DNA from: Talinum fruticosum
Lineage: Eukaryota; Streptophyta; Magnoliopsida; Caryophyllales; Talinaceae
Assembly: GCA_021018815.1 (NCBI GenBank)
Contig: JAITYX010000003.1
Location: forward strand, 8,988,501-9,052,500
Direction: 5' to 3'
Length of the DNA stretch: 64,000 nucleotides
A program made the position numbers and the translations under genes. This document shows, piece by piece, positions 1-10,559 of this stretch (the stretch's first letter is position 1; each line of letters starts with the position of its first letter). The notes beneath the pieces are model-generated. The model was not told the DNA's origin. It saw nothing but the letters and a program-made list of their open reading frames with translations, and did no database searches.

Positions 1-1035
1 CATCCTCTTAAAAATTGTATTTCTCTCTTTGTTCTCTCTAGATAAGGATTTCGACAAGGGGAAGATGAGATAAAAAAAATTAATCTTTCCCTTACCATTA
101 TTTCATTTCATGGAGTCAACATTTTTAATATGTTAAATTTTGAATTATATCATTATTTATATATTTTCTAATAATGCATATATTATAGTCTTAGGATTAT
201 AAAAATGATTCAAATATACACTCAATTGATATCAAAAAAATATGTAAGGAGAGGGGTTCTCTTTTTTAGGAGGGGTTTGGAGGGGAGTTGATTTCTATGA
301 ATCTCACAGAATTCTAGCAATTTTTTTTAATGTCTTATTTTATTTATTTTTTATCTCACCAACCCGTTGTAGGAATCATCATTATTTGGTGTGAACAAAG
401 AAGAAAATAAATATTTTTAGAGGAGAAAAAGAATAGGGAGACGTGGATGTTATTTTTAAAACTTTAAGTAATATATTTTTATATCAAATAGTATTTTTGA
501 AAAAATTGTTAATAAAAATTAATAATCATAAAACAGTAGTAGTCTTTTAATTTATTAAATATAAATTTACTTACAAATGTGCTTAAGTAAAATAATATTG
601 TCATAATATAATGCACATACCAAATAAAAGAACATTTTAATCATATTTCTCAATTTGTTTATATATTCAACAATTTAATAAACCTAAAAATTTATTTCTA
701 TAGTCATATTTAAATTTTAAAAATAAATAAAATTGCATATTAATACATGCAAAAAGACCATAAGAGGCTGACAAAAAGAGAGAGAAGCAAATAAGAAATT
801 TAGACCCATTATATATGTATATATTCCTAAACACCAACATCATCAGTGGTAGCAATTTAATAATACTGGCTAATAATCATATATAACTATTAGAATCTCA
901 ATTCTACCTAAATCCTGATATTCCTGTAATACTAATATTTTTTTTTAAAATAGCCGAAATAAAACCCCCAACTTGTAAGAAAACACAAGAATTGTAATCT
1001 GTAATCTCCAACCAACCAATATAATAATATGAATT

Positions 1036-1039
<4 letters not shown>
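1..1039. other. AT-rich intergenic DNA
   Basis: No gene is recognised here. The stretch is low-complexity A/T-rich sequence with short poly-A and poly-T runs and no long open frame. The short frames that exist match nothing I recognise. Confidence 0.6.

Positions 1040-1076
<37 letters not shown>
1040..1076. repeat. (CT)n microsatellite
   Basis: An uninterrupted CT dinucleotide run of about 18 units follows a short C run. Short open frames across it give Arg-Glu repeats and are artefacts of the repeat. Such runs are common in plant promoters and 5' UTRs, which fits the promoter-like motifs just downstream. Confidence 0.95.
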
Positions 1077-1080
<4 letters not shown>

Positions 1081-1134
1081 CTCTCTCATTAGTCAGTTCA
1101 CCATCATGATGTGGCCGAGCCAGGTTGGACAAAA

Positions 1135-1167
1135 GGCCCATCACCGGCCCATACAAGGTGGGGCCCA
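1135..1167 (+). promoter_or_regulatory. Cluster of three GGCCCA (site II-like) motifs
   Basis: GGCCCA occurs at 1135-1140, 1146-1151 and 1162-1167, three times in 33 bp of otherwise AT-rich DNA. In plants, GGCCCA/TGGGCC site II elements bind TCP-type factors and often lie just upstream of transcription starts. The clustering and the CT tract 60 bp away suggest a promoter, but no clear gene follows on either strand, so the target is unknown. Confidence 0.45.
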
Positions 1168-1405
1168 AATGATAGGCAATGACAAGGACTGGTGAGGCCC
1201 TCCATTTCCTGGCGATGAGGAATAATAAAAAATAATCAAAGTTAGTTCGGACTTCTGTGTCTGGGACCTCACAGCGTCACACAACCCATATTCCCCTCCC
1301 GGGCATCCCCTGTCCTGTGGTCCCCTTCAATGGTATATATTCTAAAACAATGTCTTCGACAGCTTTCACCCTAACTCGAGGTTGTATATATCTTGATCTT
1401 TTTAT

Positions 1406-1639
1406 GTGCATGTTCAAAAGAGCCGGTGCAACATTGGTAAGACCGTGACCAAGGAAGTAATGGTGCCAGCGATCAACGGCAGAAGGGACACACGAGAGTT
1501 TGGAAAGGATGAATCCTCCAAGGCACCTTCATACACCATTGTGCTGTTCATGATAGACGGTATGTCATCCGATGATGAAGTTCCTTGTCCCTCTGACGAC
1601 GAGGCCTTTTGGCTGTCACAAAAGCGAGAGCAACCATGA
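1406..1639 (+). CDS. Doubtful small ORF or exon, 77 codons
   Basis: This is an open frame with unusually balanced composition for the area (local GC is raised from about 1250 to 1640). The product is hydrophilic and ends in an acidic part with two Ser/Asp-Asp-Glu clusters. I do not recognise the family. It begins about 240 bp after the GGCCCA cluster, so it could be an exon of a small gene driven from there, or a decayed gene fragment. No convincing splice structure or homologous domain supports it, and an overlapping frame at 1257-1448 is equally open. Confidence 0.2.
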   Translation: MHVQKSRCNIGKTVTKEVMVPAINGRRDTREFGKDESSKAPSYTIVLFMIDGMSSDDEVPCPSDDEAFWLSQKREQP

Positions 1640-3211
1640 ATACACGTTCACAACTCACTATTGGAAAGAATTAATATAGAAAAATCTAAACACAGATTTA
1701 AATACCATCTCTAACACATCCTTAATTCCGTTGATGAACCTTATGATAAATTATTAGATACATTACCATGTTTTCATTAAAATAAGAAAGTACTGTCAAA
1801 AACATCTAATTTCTTTACTCTAAACTGTTATCAAACCATTGTTCCAATTCAATGAATACGGGACAATTAAAATATTAATTAAAAAATCAAGCAATAAAAG
1901 AGAATTTATTAAAGTTTTTCTGTTTTTTTCTAATCAAGTTTACTAGAGCACAGTATTGCCACCCAAAGCTATGCGCGATCCAACGGCTAATTAACTGCTT
2001 GGATATCTAGGAGATATTTAGGGAATTGAGCATTTCTGCTCTAATTTCCAGGATTCACTGAGCCTCAAACAGACCACAAGAAGAGGATAGCCGACTTAAG
2101 GAAATGACTGTTATACCCTTGCAAGACATCATGATATTTTACGAAAATGGGCATTTTAGAAATCCGAGAAAATGGATTCATGCTGGCAAAGTTATACAGA
2201 CGAATGAGTTACTGACAAGCAAACAAATAAAGAAAAAATAGAAATACAGATGACGAAAAGATTCACTGTCTTTATTTTTCTAAAAAGAAATTATACCGAG
2301 TATAAGATAAGATATTTGTTTGTTATCCTGTTGCCAACGTTCAAATTGTCAGCTGTATAGTCTTTACAGTGTATGTATGCAGTACACAACAGATAGCACC
2401 AAAAACAATGCTTATATTGTTTTTCTTTTTGCTTTTTTTTTAATAGGATGTGGGTATATCACATGGATTATAGCAGAATAATTAATTAAAAACAACGACA
2501 TAAAGTATACAAGATAAGACTTAAGCGAACTCGACTTTAAGTCCGAAATAGGGACTGAGATACCAGACGCTAGATGCAACTCCTCTAATCTACTCCTTAA
2601 TAATGAAAAGCAGGAATTTGGTTGGTAAAATGGGGCAATCGGTCACGTCTACGAGTAAAGTTGAAGCAAAATTAGGCAAGTTTGAGTGGGGCGGAAACCC
2701 AACCCACTGATCCATGAAATTGACACTGCTTGGCTCAACCATCTGCTTTTAGTGGCCTCAGGAAGAAAAGCACAATACTTGCAACTCACACCAACCCTCT
2801 ATGTATGCTTCTTCTAGGAAACTATACGCTTTTTTAATTAGCTGGGATTGGGCAACGAATTCAAATGTGGTTGCTAACTGCAAGTGGAGAGGAATTTCCT
2901 TAATCGACACAATGAAAGCATGTATTTTTGCGCTCATTTAGACAATATTTACTTTGCTTACGTATTTTAAGAATAAGAAATCGCAAACTTTTATAATACC
3001 TATTTATAGAGTTTTGGCATGTGCTGCTATTACAGAGCTTGAGTTAGGACCGGCATGTGCGACGTAATAATGATTTTAGGCTATTCACATATATATATCT
3101 TCATCCCAAATTAATTCTTTCCATTAAATTTTTTTTTATCATGAAGTCCAATTTTACATAATAACGAGTGCTTGGAATAACCAAAGTAGAATTATCCCGA
3201 TATTAGAAGGA
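1640..3211. other. Intergenic DNA, no gene recognised
   Basis: This 1.6 kb holds no long open frame, no RNA gene and no transposon end that I can identify. It lies downstream (3') of the thaumatin-like gene. Confidence 0.5.
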
Positions 3212-3217
3212 TTTATT
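3212..3217 (-). terminator. Candidate poly(A) signal for the thaumatin-like gene
   Basis: On the minus strand this reads AATAAA, about 115 bp beyond the stop codon at 3333-3335. The position suits a plant near-upstream polyadenylation element. Other A/T-rich sites nearby could serve equally well. Confidence 0.3.
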
Positions 3218-3332
3218 ATGTTATTGTTAGATGCTCAACACTTATTATACCGCCCAACTTGTAGAGAAAGAAAACGAACCAATTCAATGAATAAATTTAG
3301 TAAATTTAAAAAAACGATCGAGTAAATAAAAC

Positions 3333-4229
3333 TTACCTGGTGTTGGGGGAGGGGCAGAAGGTGATGGTATAATCAGGGGAGCCTCCACAAGTGAAGGTGC
3401 TGCTCTTGTCATCATACGCATAGCTGTAAGCGAGTGGGCACACTTTCTTGAACACCGCCGAATAGGTTGTCGGCTTACACGTGTCCGGCGACCCGTATTC
3501 GCCGCTGCAACAGTACTGGGGGAGTTGAACGCATCGCACGCGCTCCTACACGCGACAGGGCGTCCACCGCCGTCCTCCTGGCTCATCACTTTCAGGTCCG
3601 GGGGCAGGAGCCGTTCAGGTCACCGCCGCACCCGGTGACGGAGCAGTTAGGCCCACGGCCGCCACGTGGCGTCACCAGCATGGGGAGGTTGTAGCCATCC
3701 ACCAGGCTGACGTCATAGAAGTCCATCCCGCCGGCGCCGTCCAAGGTGAACTCCGCCAGAGTCGCCGGCGGCCTGGCCGTGGCGCCTGAACACTCCATTT
3801 TTCCGGACCCACATTCGCCGGTCTGGCAGGTGAATTTCCCGGTGGAAGTGTCGGTGGAGCAGAGCGTACGACCCCAGAAACGGCCGCCCCAGCCGGATGG
3901 GGTGTTTATGGCCTTTGACTCACCTTTTTGGAGGGAGAATCCGGTGGTAGCTAGCTGAGAAACGCCGGCGTTTGACTGAATTCCTGGCCAGACCGTGTAG
4001 TCGCAGCTGTTTATTATTGTAAATGTCGCGGCCTCTCCTGCATGCCAAAAATCAGCCATTTAATCAAATAAATAAATAAAGAAAAAACAAGGATTGTGGA
4101 TTGCTTTAACTTTTGAATAAGTAATTTGTTTAGGAAAGATTGAATGTGATGGATTGCGAGTTAAATGGTACCTGCTGGAAAGAGCTGAGAAAGAGCAAGG
4201 AGAGAGAAAATGAGGAGGAGAGGGGTCAT
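3333..4229 (-). CDS. Thaumatin-like protein (PR-5 family), two exons, two apparent frameshifts
   Basis: A secreted defence-type protein of the PR-5/thaumatin family; many members bind or degrade beta-1,3-glucans and inhibit fungi. Exon 1 (4229-4172) encodes a 19-residue hydrophobic signal peptide from the ATG at 4229. A GT-AG intron (4171-4038) follows, then exon 2 from 4037. Visible in exon 2 are the thaumatin signature (GKFTCQTGECGSGKMEC, with Glu for the usual Asp), the acidic-cleft residues of the REDDD motif (Arg in WGRTLC, Glu in LAEFTLDG, three Asp in GGMDFYDVSLVDGYN) and all 16 conserved cysteines when the three frames are read in order. The frame breaks twice, within the G runs at 3600-3604 and 3518-3522. 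Each break behaves like one missing base, so the gene is either a young pseudogene or carries consensus errors in homopolymers. Reading straight through, the stop is at 3333. A perfect AG|GTAAGT donor at 3337/3336 leaves a further C-terminal exon possible. Confidence 0.88.
4038..4171 (-). other. Intron of the thaumatin-like gene
   Basis: On the minus strand it opens with GTACC and ends in CATGCAG. It interrupts a Gly codon (phase 1) right after the signal peptide, so that the mature N-terminus continues into EAATFTIINSC. An intron just after the signal peptide is a common arrangement in plant thaumatin-like genes. Confidence 0.85.
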
Positions 4230-4392
4230 AATTGGTAATTGTAAGAACCGAGGAGAAGAGGTATTAATGTTAGGTTAATTAGATGAAGGTCAAGCGAAAC
4301 TCCCTTCTTCCTCTGTCTTGGAAGGGGAATGCGAACGGGGGCAGGGGAGAGAGAGAGTGTTTGGGGGACTCTGGCAAGATGGCTGGATAGGG

Positions 4393-4421
4393 TATTTATA
4401 TTTATAAATTGGCCGACGTGG
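4393..4421 (-). promoter_or_regulatory. TATA box with adjacent CCGAC and ACGTGG elements
   Basis: Two overlapping TATAAATA boxes read on the minus strand at 4393-4406, about 165 bp before the thaumatin-like ATG, giving a plausible 5' UTR of about 130 bp. Immediately upstream in the gene's sense lie an ACGTGG core (4416-4421; ABRE/G-box type) and an overlapping CCGAC core (4413-4417, read on plus; DRE/CRT type). These cores are linked to abscisic acid and cold or drought responses, as expected for a stress-induced PR-5 gene. The TATA box is well placed; the function of the other motifs is inferred. Confidence 0.6.
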
Positions 4422-4859
4422 TATAGTGCTTCTAGTTATACTTTTTTTTTTGGGTTGGTTAGGGAGGTGGGGGTTTAACTATATGTATAGTAAAATATTA
4501 ACTAGTTTATGGTGTTCTCTGCCTCTTTATAGCGAGTAAGTAGCAGTTCATTATTAATTGCGATAGTACACATTATTATACTATAATAAGCATAGTACAA
4601 AATGTTGTGCCAAACAGTTACCTGGACTTAAAATGTCACACATAATTCAATTTCATTAATAGTCATCACAATCAAATTAAAATTCCTTTATTTTATAATA
4701 CTTGTCGTTTCTAAATTATGAGCGAATATTAAAGAATCACAAAATTAATTACAAAATTTGTATTAAAAATTAAGTCATTCTCAAGGTTTTATTGGAATTG
4801 AAAAAAAATCAATTAAGAAATAGAGGAAAAAATAATAAATAAGGACAAATCATAAATAC

Positions 4860-5230
4860 ACCTGGCAATCGGGTTATTCGGTTCGGGTTAACTTTGGTTC
4901 GATTTTGTTCGGGTCCGGTTCGGTTTCGGGTTCGGGTCAATCTTGTTCGAGTTCGTTTGGTTTCGGTTCGAGTCAACTTCGATTCGGTTCAAATTCGAGT
5001 ATATCTCGTTCGGGTTCGTTCGGCTCAAGTTCGGGTTCGGGTTCGGTTTGGGTTAATTTCGGATCGAGTCAACTTCGGGTGAAATTAATTCGGGTCGGTT
5101 TCGGTTCGGGTTGGGTCAATGTCAATTCGGGTAAGTTTCGAGTATGATTTCGAGGTTAAGTTTGGATCGAGTTAAAATCGGGTCGGGTCACTTTTGGGTC
5201 GGGTTGATATTTGGTCGCGTCGTGTCAAAT
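4860..5230. repeat. Degenerate CGGGTT/TTCGG-rich element, copy 1
   Basis: About 370 bp of irregular pentamer to heptamer repeats (TTCGGGT, CGGTTCGG, GGGTCGGGTT). The left end has the motif ACCTGGCAA (4860-4868) directly before the first CGGGTT. The related array at 8755-9054 ends in the complementary TTGCCAGGT. This fits a dispersed non-autonomous DNA element with inverted ends and a CGGGTT-rich interior, rather than a coding sequence or telomeric array (the unit is not TTTAGGG). Proline/asparagine-rich frames across it are spurious. Confidence 0.6.
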
Positions 5231-6660
5231 TTTTTACCAAACCTTTTTGAGTTAAAGAAAAATAAAATGTTATAAAATTAATTTATTATTAATATTAGTT
5301 TTTTTATTTTACACGTTTGTTTTTATACGGATTAAAAACGGAACGTTGTTTATTAAAAAAATTACTAGTAACTTTTAAGAGATATAACTTATAAGTGTAA
5401 ATAACCAAAATTTGAATATTTGACTCTAAATTTAAAACAAGATAAACCAAGTTGATAGTTCAATACGTCACATATGTATAATCCAACTCAAAATTATTGG
5501 TAAGTACCAAAAACGAAATTGCAAGACAACAACGATCCGATAGATATAAGAGTTAAGATTAACTGAATTTACTCGATGAATTGTAATTTGTAATGAATGA
5601 ATTGAACTAATGTGAATCATAATTTGACACTGAATTTCATACAACGCCAAGTCGATTTGGTCAAATTCGAACTAGTACAATTTCAACCGAACTTATCTAT
5701 AGGCTACATAAATTTATAATATCAAAATTGCTAGATATCGACATAATAACAATACTAATAGACTAAATACCAACTGTTCGAATTTCATAATGATTATATT
5801 TAATGTTAAATTTATAAAGATAATGTTAGAATAACTTAAATAAGTTCGAGTCGATACAATCTAAAATAATCTTGATAAATCAACATGAAAACCGAATATT
5901 CATCGGCCATTAGGTGCCACTAGTCTAGTAATAATAACCAACTAAGAAGAATATCTAGTGAGTCGAGTCAATCGGTTATTGCTCAACTTAGAAGTACTCG
6001 ACTTACGATTATCATCTTGTATTATAATTTTCCAACCAATTAATTGAACTAATTTGAACATTAATCTAGAGTTAAATTAAATATCGATTTGGTCAAATTC
6101 AAACTAGTACACATTAATAAAAATGGAGTTGCGAGATACCAAGACATGGTAATGACTACTAATTTACTAAACCAAGTCTTATCGATATTGGTTAAGTACT
6201 TAACTTATTCATGTAATGACTATATTTAACGTTAAACGGACCCGACTTAAATAAGTTTGAGTCGATATAATCCCAAATAAACTTGCTAAATCAAAGTGAA
6301 AACTAATAGAATTCAAATTGAATTTATTTATACAAATTAAATTACATATTGTACACATATTTCATTATTTTTTAAATTATTTATATATTTACACATATTT
6401 CATTATTCTTTAAATTACATATATATTTACACGTTTTAGTATTCTTTAAATTATATATTCTACCTTCATTTTTTCATGAACAAAATAATAACTTATTTTT
6501 TAATGTAAATTCTCTAAACGTATTCATTAAATTAAATTAAATTCTATTAATAATATCTTATAAAGTTATAATATAAAAATTTCAAGCTTTTATTTTTTCC
6601 TCTTATTTGTTTAACAAAAATCAGGATTTTCAAATTTTTGTCAAAATTTTTGTCACAAAT
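5231..6660. repeat. AT-rich intergenic DNA with a diverged direct duplication
   Basis: Two blocks, about 5560-5890 and 6035-6300, are diverged direct copies. Both contain, in the same order, TTGAACTAAT, GATTTGGTCAAATTC plus ACTAGTAC, a TATATTTAA stretch, and ACTTAAATAAGTT followed by GAGTCGATA. They are separated by unrelated sequence. No gene is seen. The surroundings are A/T-rich filler. Confidence 0.5.
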
Positions 6661-6679
6661 TACAATTAGATTTTGGAAG

Positions 6680-8300
6680 GAAAGCTCCCTCTCTTATTTT
6701 TAGACTTTTAGATTAGTTGTCAAAAAAAGAAAGAAAAATAAAACAAATAAACCAAACCCTATGTCTTTCTTTCTCGCTGGTTGGCTTGGCTCTGCGGTGC
6801 TCGGTGCGCTTGGGTCTTCTCTCTGGTCTCTTGTCGACGGTCGTCTCCTCCACGGTTGCACCACAGGTCCTCTCGGTCTTTGGTCATCTCCTCCGCAGAT
6901 TGCACCTCGAGTCCTCGCTCTTGTTGTCTCTCCGGTCTCCGGCCTACGCTGTCTCGTATTCCTTGACGTCCTCCCTTGCCAGCCAACCCCAACCGTCTCC
7001 GAGTGGTTGTGTGGTCCATTTCTGGTGTCTTTCCACCGGGGAAGAGAGAGAAGTGACGTCTGGCGAGTTTAGAGATAGCCAATCGTGAAAGGAAAGAAGG
7101 AGGAGGAGATTGGAAGAATTGATTGATTAGCTAGGGTTTTGGTGAGTAATTCTACCACTCTCTTTCTCAATCTAAATTTGGTTAGGCGTGGACGATTTCC
7201 ATTGCGGAATTGTTTATTGAATTGATAGTTTTGAACCTTGTTGAAGAAATTAGAAACATTACCTTGTAATTGTCACTTGGCACCCACTTGAATTGAATTC
7301 ATGGTTTGGGTTTGCAATTATGCTTTGAACTTGCTTGTAGTGTAAATTGTATTGGTGTTAGGTTGTTTGTATGGAATTTTCTGCGAGAATGTCAATGAAT
7401 TTGGAAGTAGAAGAAGGGCTTTGCCTTTAATTGATATATTGTAGCCATGAGAATCTAACTTGGTTTTTGATGTTAGTTTGAATTTTGCTCTTGCAGGAAC
7501 AAAGTGTTTGTACCATATTATGCTTTTTATAATCTTAAGCTGTTGTAGAATTAATAGGTTTTGAGTGAAATTCCTTCGAAATCTAACCTGGTACTTGAGA
7601 TCGGTTGGTAGATTATCAAGATACAAAAGGCTGATTGTTTTCACAATATTACGAGGCGTTGTATGGTATTTGGATTAAAGGGCATAAGGTTGTTTTGCCC
7701 AAAAATTGGAGGATGAAAATGCCATTAGATTGGCACGAGGATTTGAAATTGCATTTTGTAGCCAAGAAAGGTTTTTAAAGAGCATAAGGTTGTTATTGTT
7801 ACTACTTTTGTATATAACAAGTCTCCTGTAATTATATGTGGCTATTAGTTTTATAAACAAACTATATTGTTGCAATAACATTAGTAATTTTGATTTCTTA
7901 TTTTTGTTTTTCCTAACTAATATGTTTTTGTCCATATTTTTATTAACATATGAGTTGTTGTTTGATGGTTTGAACTTTAGCCAATGATGAAGAGGAATTT
8001 ATTGGCTCGATGTGGATTGGATGAATGCTAAGTAGCCTAAGACAGGTACACTTCCTTCAAAATATATAACTCTTACTATTATTCGTGCTTTTTGTTTGAG
8101 TTGATTTGTTATTGTTTATTCGTTCCTTTAATATTGCAAAGTTGCTAAGTTCACTATTTATATCTTATTTGATTTGTAATAAATTATAGGTTTTTGAAGC
8201 GAAGCGAGCCGTTTGCTTTGGTACATTGATGCGAGAGAAGAAGAATGAAGAAAAATGATCAATCTATTACACAACTAACTCTCTAAGTAGTAATCTTTTA
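6680..8300 (+). ncRNA. Possible spliced transcription unit without a convincing protein
   Basis: A GC-rich leader-like block (about 6760-7140) ends in CTAGGGTTTTG followed by GTGAGT (intron from 7142). A matching acceptor, TTTAG, lies at 7976-7980. The next exon-like piece (7981-8045) ends GACAG before GTACAC, and another acceptor, ATTATAG, ends at 8189. The exon order looks like a plant gene with a 5' UTR intron. The longest frame in the first block (6761-7072, 103 codons) has overlapping open frames on both strands and resembles nothing known, and the second exon closes after 15 codons. It could be a long non-coding RNA, a decayed gene, or coincidence. Confidence 0.25.
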
Positions 8301-8754
8301 TATGTAAAAACTAGTTACATATTATTATGAGCTTGTGTAATTTTTATTAGATAATCATGTTAACATGACTATTATGTTATGTTCTAGTACTTTGGTATTG
8401 ATTTGTTGTGTTGTGCGTGTTGCCGTTGGTGTTGTTTATGGAGATGACCATATTTGTCACGATCGGAAAATGGGAATTGGTATCTTATTTGATTTTATAA
8501 TTTTCAAAAGTCGTTAGTGTTGCACCAAAAATCATGTTCACAGGTGGCATCATTGCACTAGTTTCACCTAATCAATGCTTGCTCAAAATTTGGAGCGAGT
8601 GATTATAATTTATAAGAATCATGTACAATACAATCTTATCGGATCCACCACCATCCCTTGGTATGGATTTGCTTGAATAAGATTTGAGGTCAACCAAAAT
8701 TGTTTGCGGCATTACAAGCACAAAAGTCCATCCTGAGAGACTTACCAAAAAAAT

Positions 8755-9054
8755 GTGGGTTAGGTCAAATTCGAATTCGTGTTGGGTCGGGTTCGGGTTT
8801 AATTCGGTTCGGGTTTGATTCGGTTCGAGTCGTAATCGGGTCAATTATATTTTGGGTCGAGGGTCGGTTCGGTTTCAGATTGGGTCGTTTCGATTCGGGT
8901 CTAAATCGAGTTCATTACATTTCAGGTTGGTTCGGTTCGGATCGGTTCATTTCGGTTTCGGATCAAAATCGGTTCAACTACATCGGATGTCGGTTTGATT
9001 TGGGTTTCGAGTTGTTCGTGTGGACCCATTCGGCTCGGGTCGGTTTTGCCAGGT
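8755..9054. repeat. Degenerate CGGGTT/TTCGG-rich element, copy 2
   Basis: A second array of GGTTCGG, GGGTCGGGTT and TTCGGTT-type words, 300 bp long, closing with TTGCCAGGT (9046-9054). That is the reverse complement of the ACCTGGCAA that opens copy 1. Arg/Phe/Gly-rich frames over it are artefacts. Together the two copies suggest one dispersed repeat family in this genome. Confidence 0.55.
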
Positions 9055-9119
9055 TTAATCATAAACATGTATATGTCATTGAAATTGTAAAGTAAAAATA
9101 TTGTCAAAAGAAAAAAGTA

Positions 9120-9192
9120 TGTTAAATTGACATGTATTAGGAAATGAAAAACAAATTAGTTAAAGTGACACATATTATAAAATGAAGGGAGT
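9120..9192. mobile_element. Possible Stowaway-like MITE end
   Basis: The stretch ends ATATTATAAAATGAAGGGAG followed by TA. This resembles the end of Stowaway (Tc1/mariner) MITEs, which start CTCCCTCCGTT and duplicate TA. The partner end was not found, so it may be a solo fragment. Confidence 0.3.
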
Positions 9193-9929
9193 AGTTCTTA
9201 GATTTTATTGTTGCTTTTTCAAAGAAAAAGTTTCTAAAACTCACCTACTTTGTAAAATATATAATAAATCACAAAATATAAATAGGGTATGAAAAATTAC
9301 TCATTTTATTATGGGTTGCAAGCGATCACCAAACTTTATATTGAATCGACACCTTACTAATTAAAGAAATTGCTAATTATTTTTTTAAATGAAATCTTTT
9401 CTTGGTCTTTTCGCAGTTAAAAAGAGGGCAGAAAACAATGTTATTCAAGAGGATAATTAACATGATATTTAAAATAATTTAAGGTTAATTTATCATTAAA
9501 ACAAGAAGATTTTCGATATGCAATGAGACTATTAAAACAAAAGGAAAAAACCAAAAAAAGAAGGCTTGTCTCTAAGTAATATATGTATGCCTACACATAG
9601 TATATAAAACTAAGAATTTGATAATCTAATTAGTAGTTAATACTTATTTTCTCTATAGATGAGATCATTTTTTTAATGAAAAAGAGGGAGATTATATTAA
9701 ACTAACGTTAGTATAATGGTACACATTCTCGAATGCCTTATTAGAAACCACATCCGAGATATCATCCACCCAAATTATAATATCAAAACTTAATAAAAAT
9801 TAATGAACAAGTTCATGGGTTACACCATTCCCACCCTCTTAATAAAGTACCAAGTTAAAAATTCAAAGATTCAACAAAGGACAACATATTTCTAATAATA
9901 TAACCACAAAATTATCATCAACACGCTTC
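9193..9929. other. AT-rich intergenic DNA
   Basis: No gene, RNA or repeat end is recognised in this stretch. Confidence 0.5.
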
Positions 9930-10550
9930 TGTTGTTGATTCTATCAGTTGCAAATAGTCACCCTCAACCACCAAATTTGAGAGGCCAACATCATATCCAC
10001 ACTTTGAGAGCAAAAAAACACATACTCGAACTTCCCGCACCTCGAAACCCTTATAACCCTCACCCTGCTTGGAACCCTCCGATTAAACATCGTCGTCATC
10101 GTCCCGAAATACAAAACCCCAACCCCAAGATGATATACCCACTTTTCCTCCATCAAAATTCAACTTCGAGTACCCTAAATTGGGGGGAAGGGGAGCCAAC
10201 TTTGAGCATATTGTTGCCTTGCAACTTCACCTCATTCTTAGGCTTCCTGGTAAGTACACATAAAGGAGGTAGCCCTTTCAGCGAGCACCGAGAGATTCCT
10301 ATAAGCTTTACCAAAAAATAAACATATTCCTCCCATTCCATACTTCCCTGGAGAATCGCTATAAACTCACCCAACTCATCCTTTGTCTTATGCATTGCCA
10401 CCATCTCAACTCAATCACGAACGGTTTTGAACCTCTTATCTCTATAAACTCCCCTCCCTAAAGGACTAGAATCCCAAATTGCCACTGCCATTGGACACTC
10501 AAAAAGGATATGAAACTCCAAATCTTCGATGCCTCACAAATAGCATAAGA
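9930..10550 (-). pseudogene. LINE 3' fragment: zinc-knuckle end of RT plus RNase H-like region
   Basis: On the minus strand a broken frame starting at about 10550 reads EDLEFHILFECPMA..IWDSSPLG. This matches the zf-RVT segment (H-x-LF-x-CP-x-A-x-x-IW) that follows reverse transcriptase in plant L1-type LINEs. About 250 bp further on, the plant RNase H pattern K-x-NFDGG..G..GWGFVFRD appears in another frame. Several frameshifts and stops make it a relic. The preceding part of a LINE of the same orientation lies about 30 kb away at 41190-41490, so the two are probably one element split by the Tekay insertion. Confidence 0.6.
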
Positions 10551-10559
10551 TATATATAT
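10551..10559. repeat. Left target duplication of the foldback element
   Basis: TATATATAT directly before the left terminus, matched by the same nine bases at 14314-14322. Nine bp is the usual Mutator-type duplication length. Because it lies in an (AT)n tract, the exact length is not certain. Confidence 0.5.

Noticed and set aside
904..1168. Two minus-strand ORFs with Arg-Glu repeats
   Set aside because: They only read through the CT microsatellite at 1040-1076.
3467..3958. Plus-strand ORFs over the thaumatin-like gene
   Set aside because: They are antisense shadows of the GC-rich exon and have no domain.
4894..5147. Ser/Gly/Val/Arg-rich ORFs at 4894 and 4905
   Set aside because: They are translations of the degenerate CGGGTT array; overlapping frames are all open because the repeat lacks stops.
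4860..5230. Interstitial telomeric repeat
   Set aside because: The unit is CGGGTT/TTCGG-like and irregular, not TTTAGGG.
6717..7088. Protein-coding gene in the GC-rich block
   Set aside because: Five overlapping frames on both strands are open, none matches a family, and the next exon-like piece stops after 15 codons.
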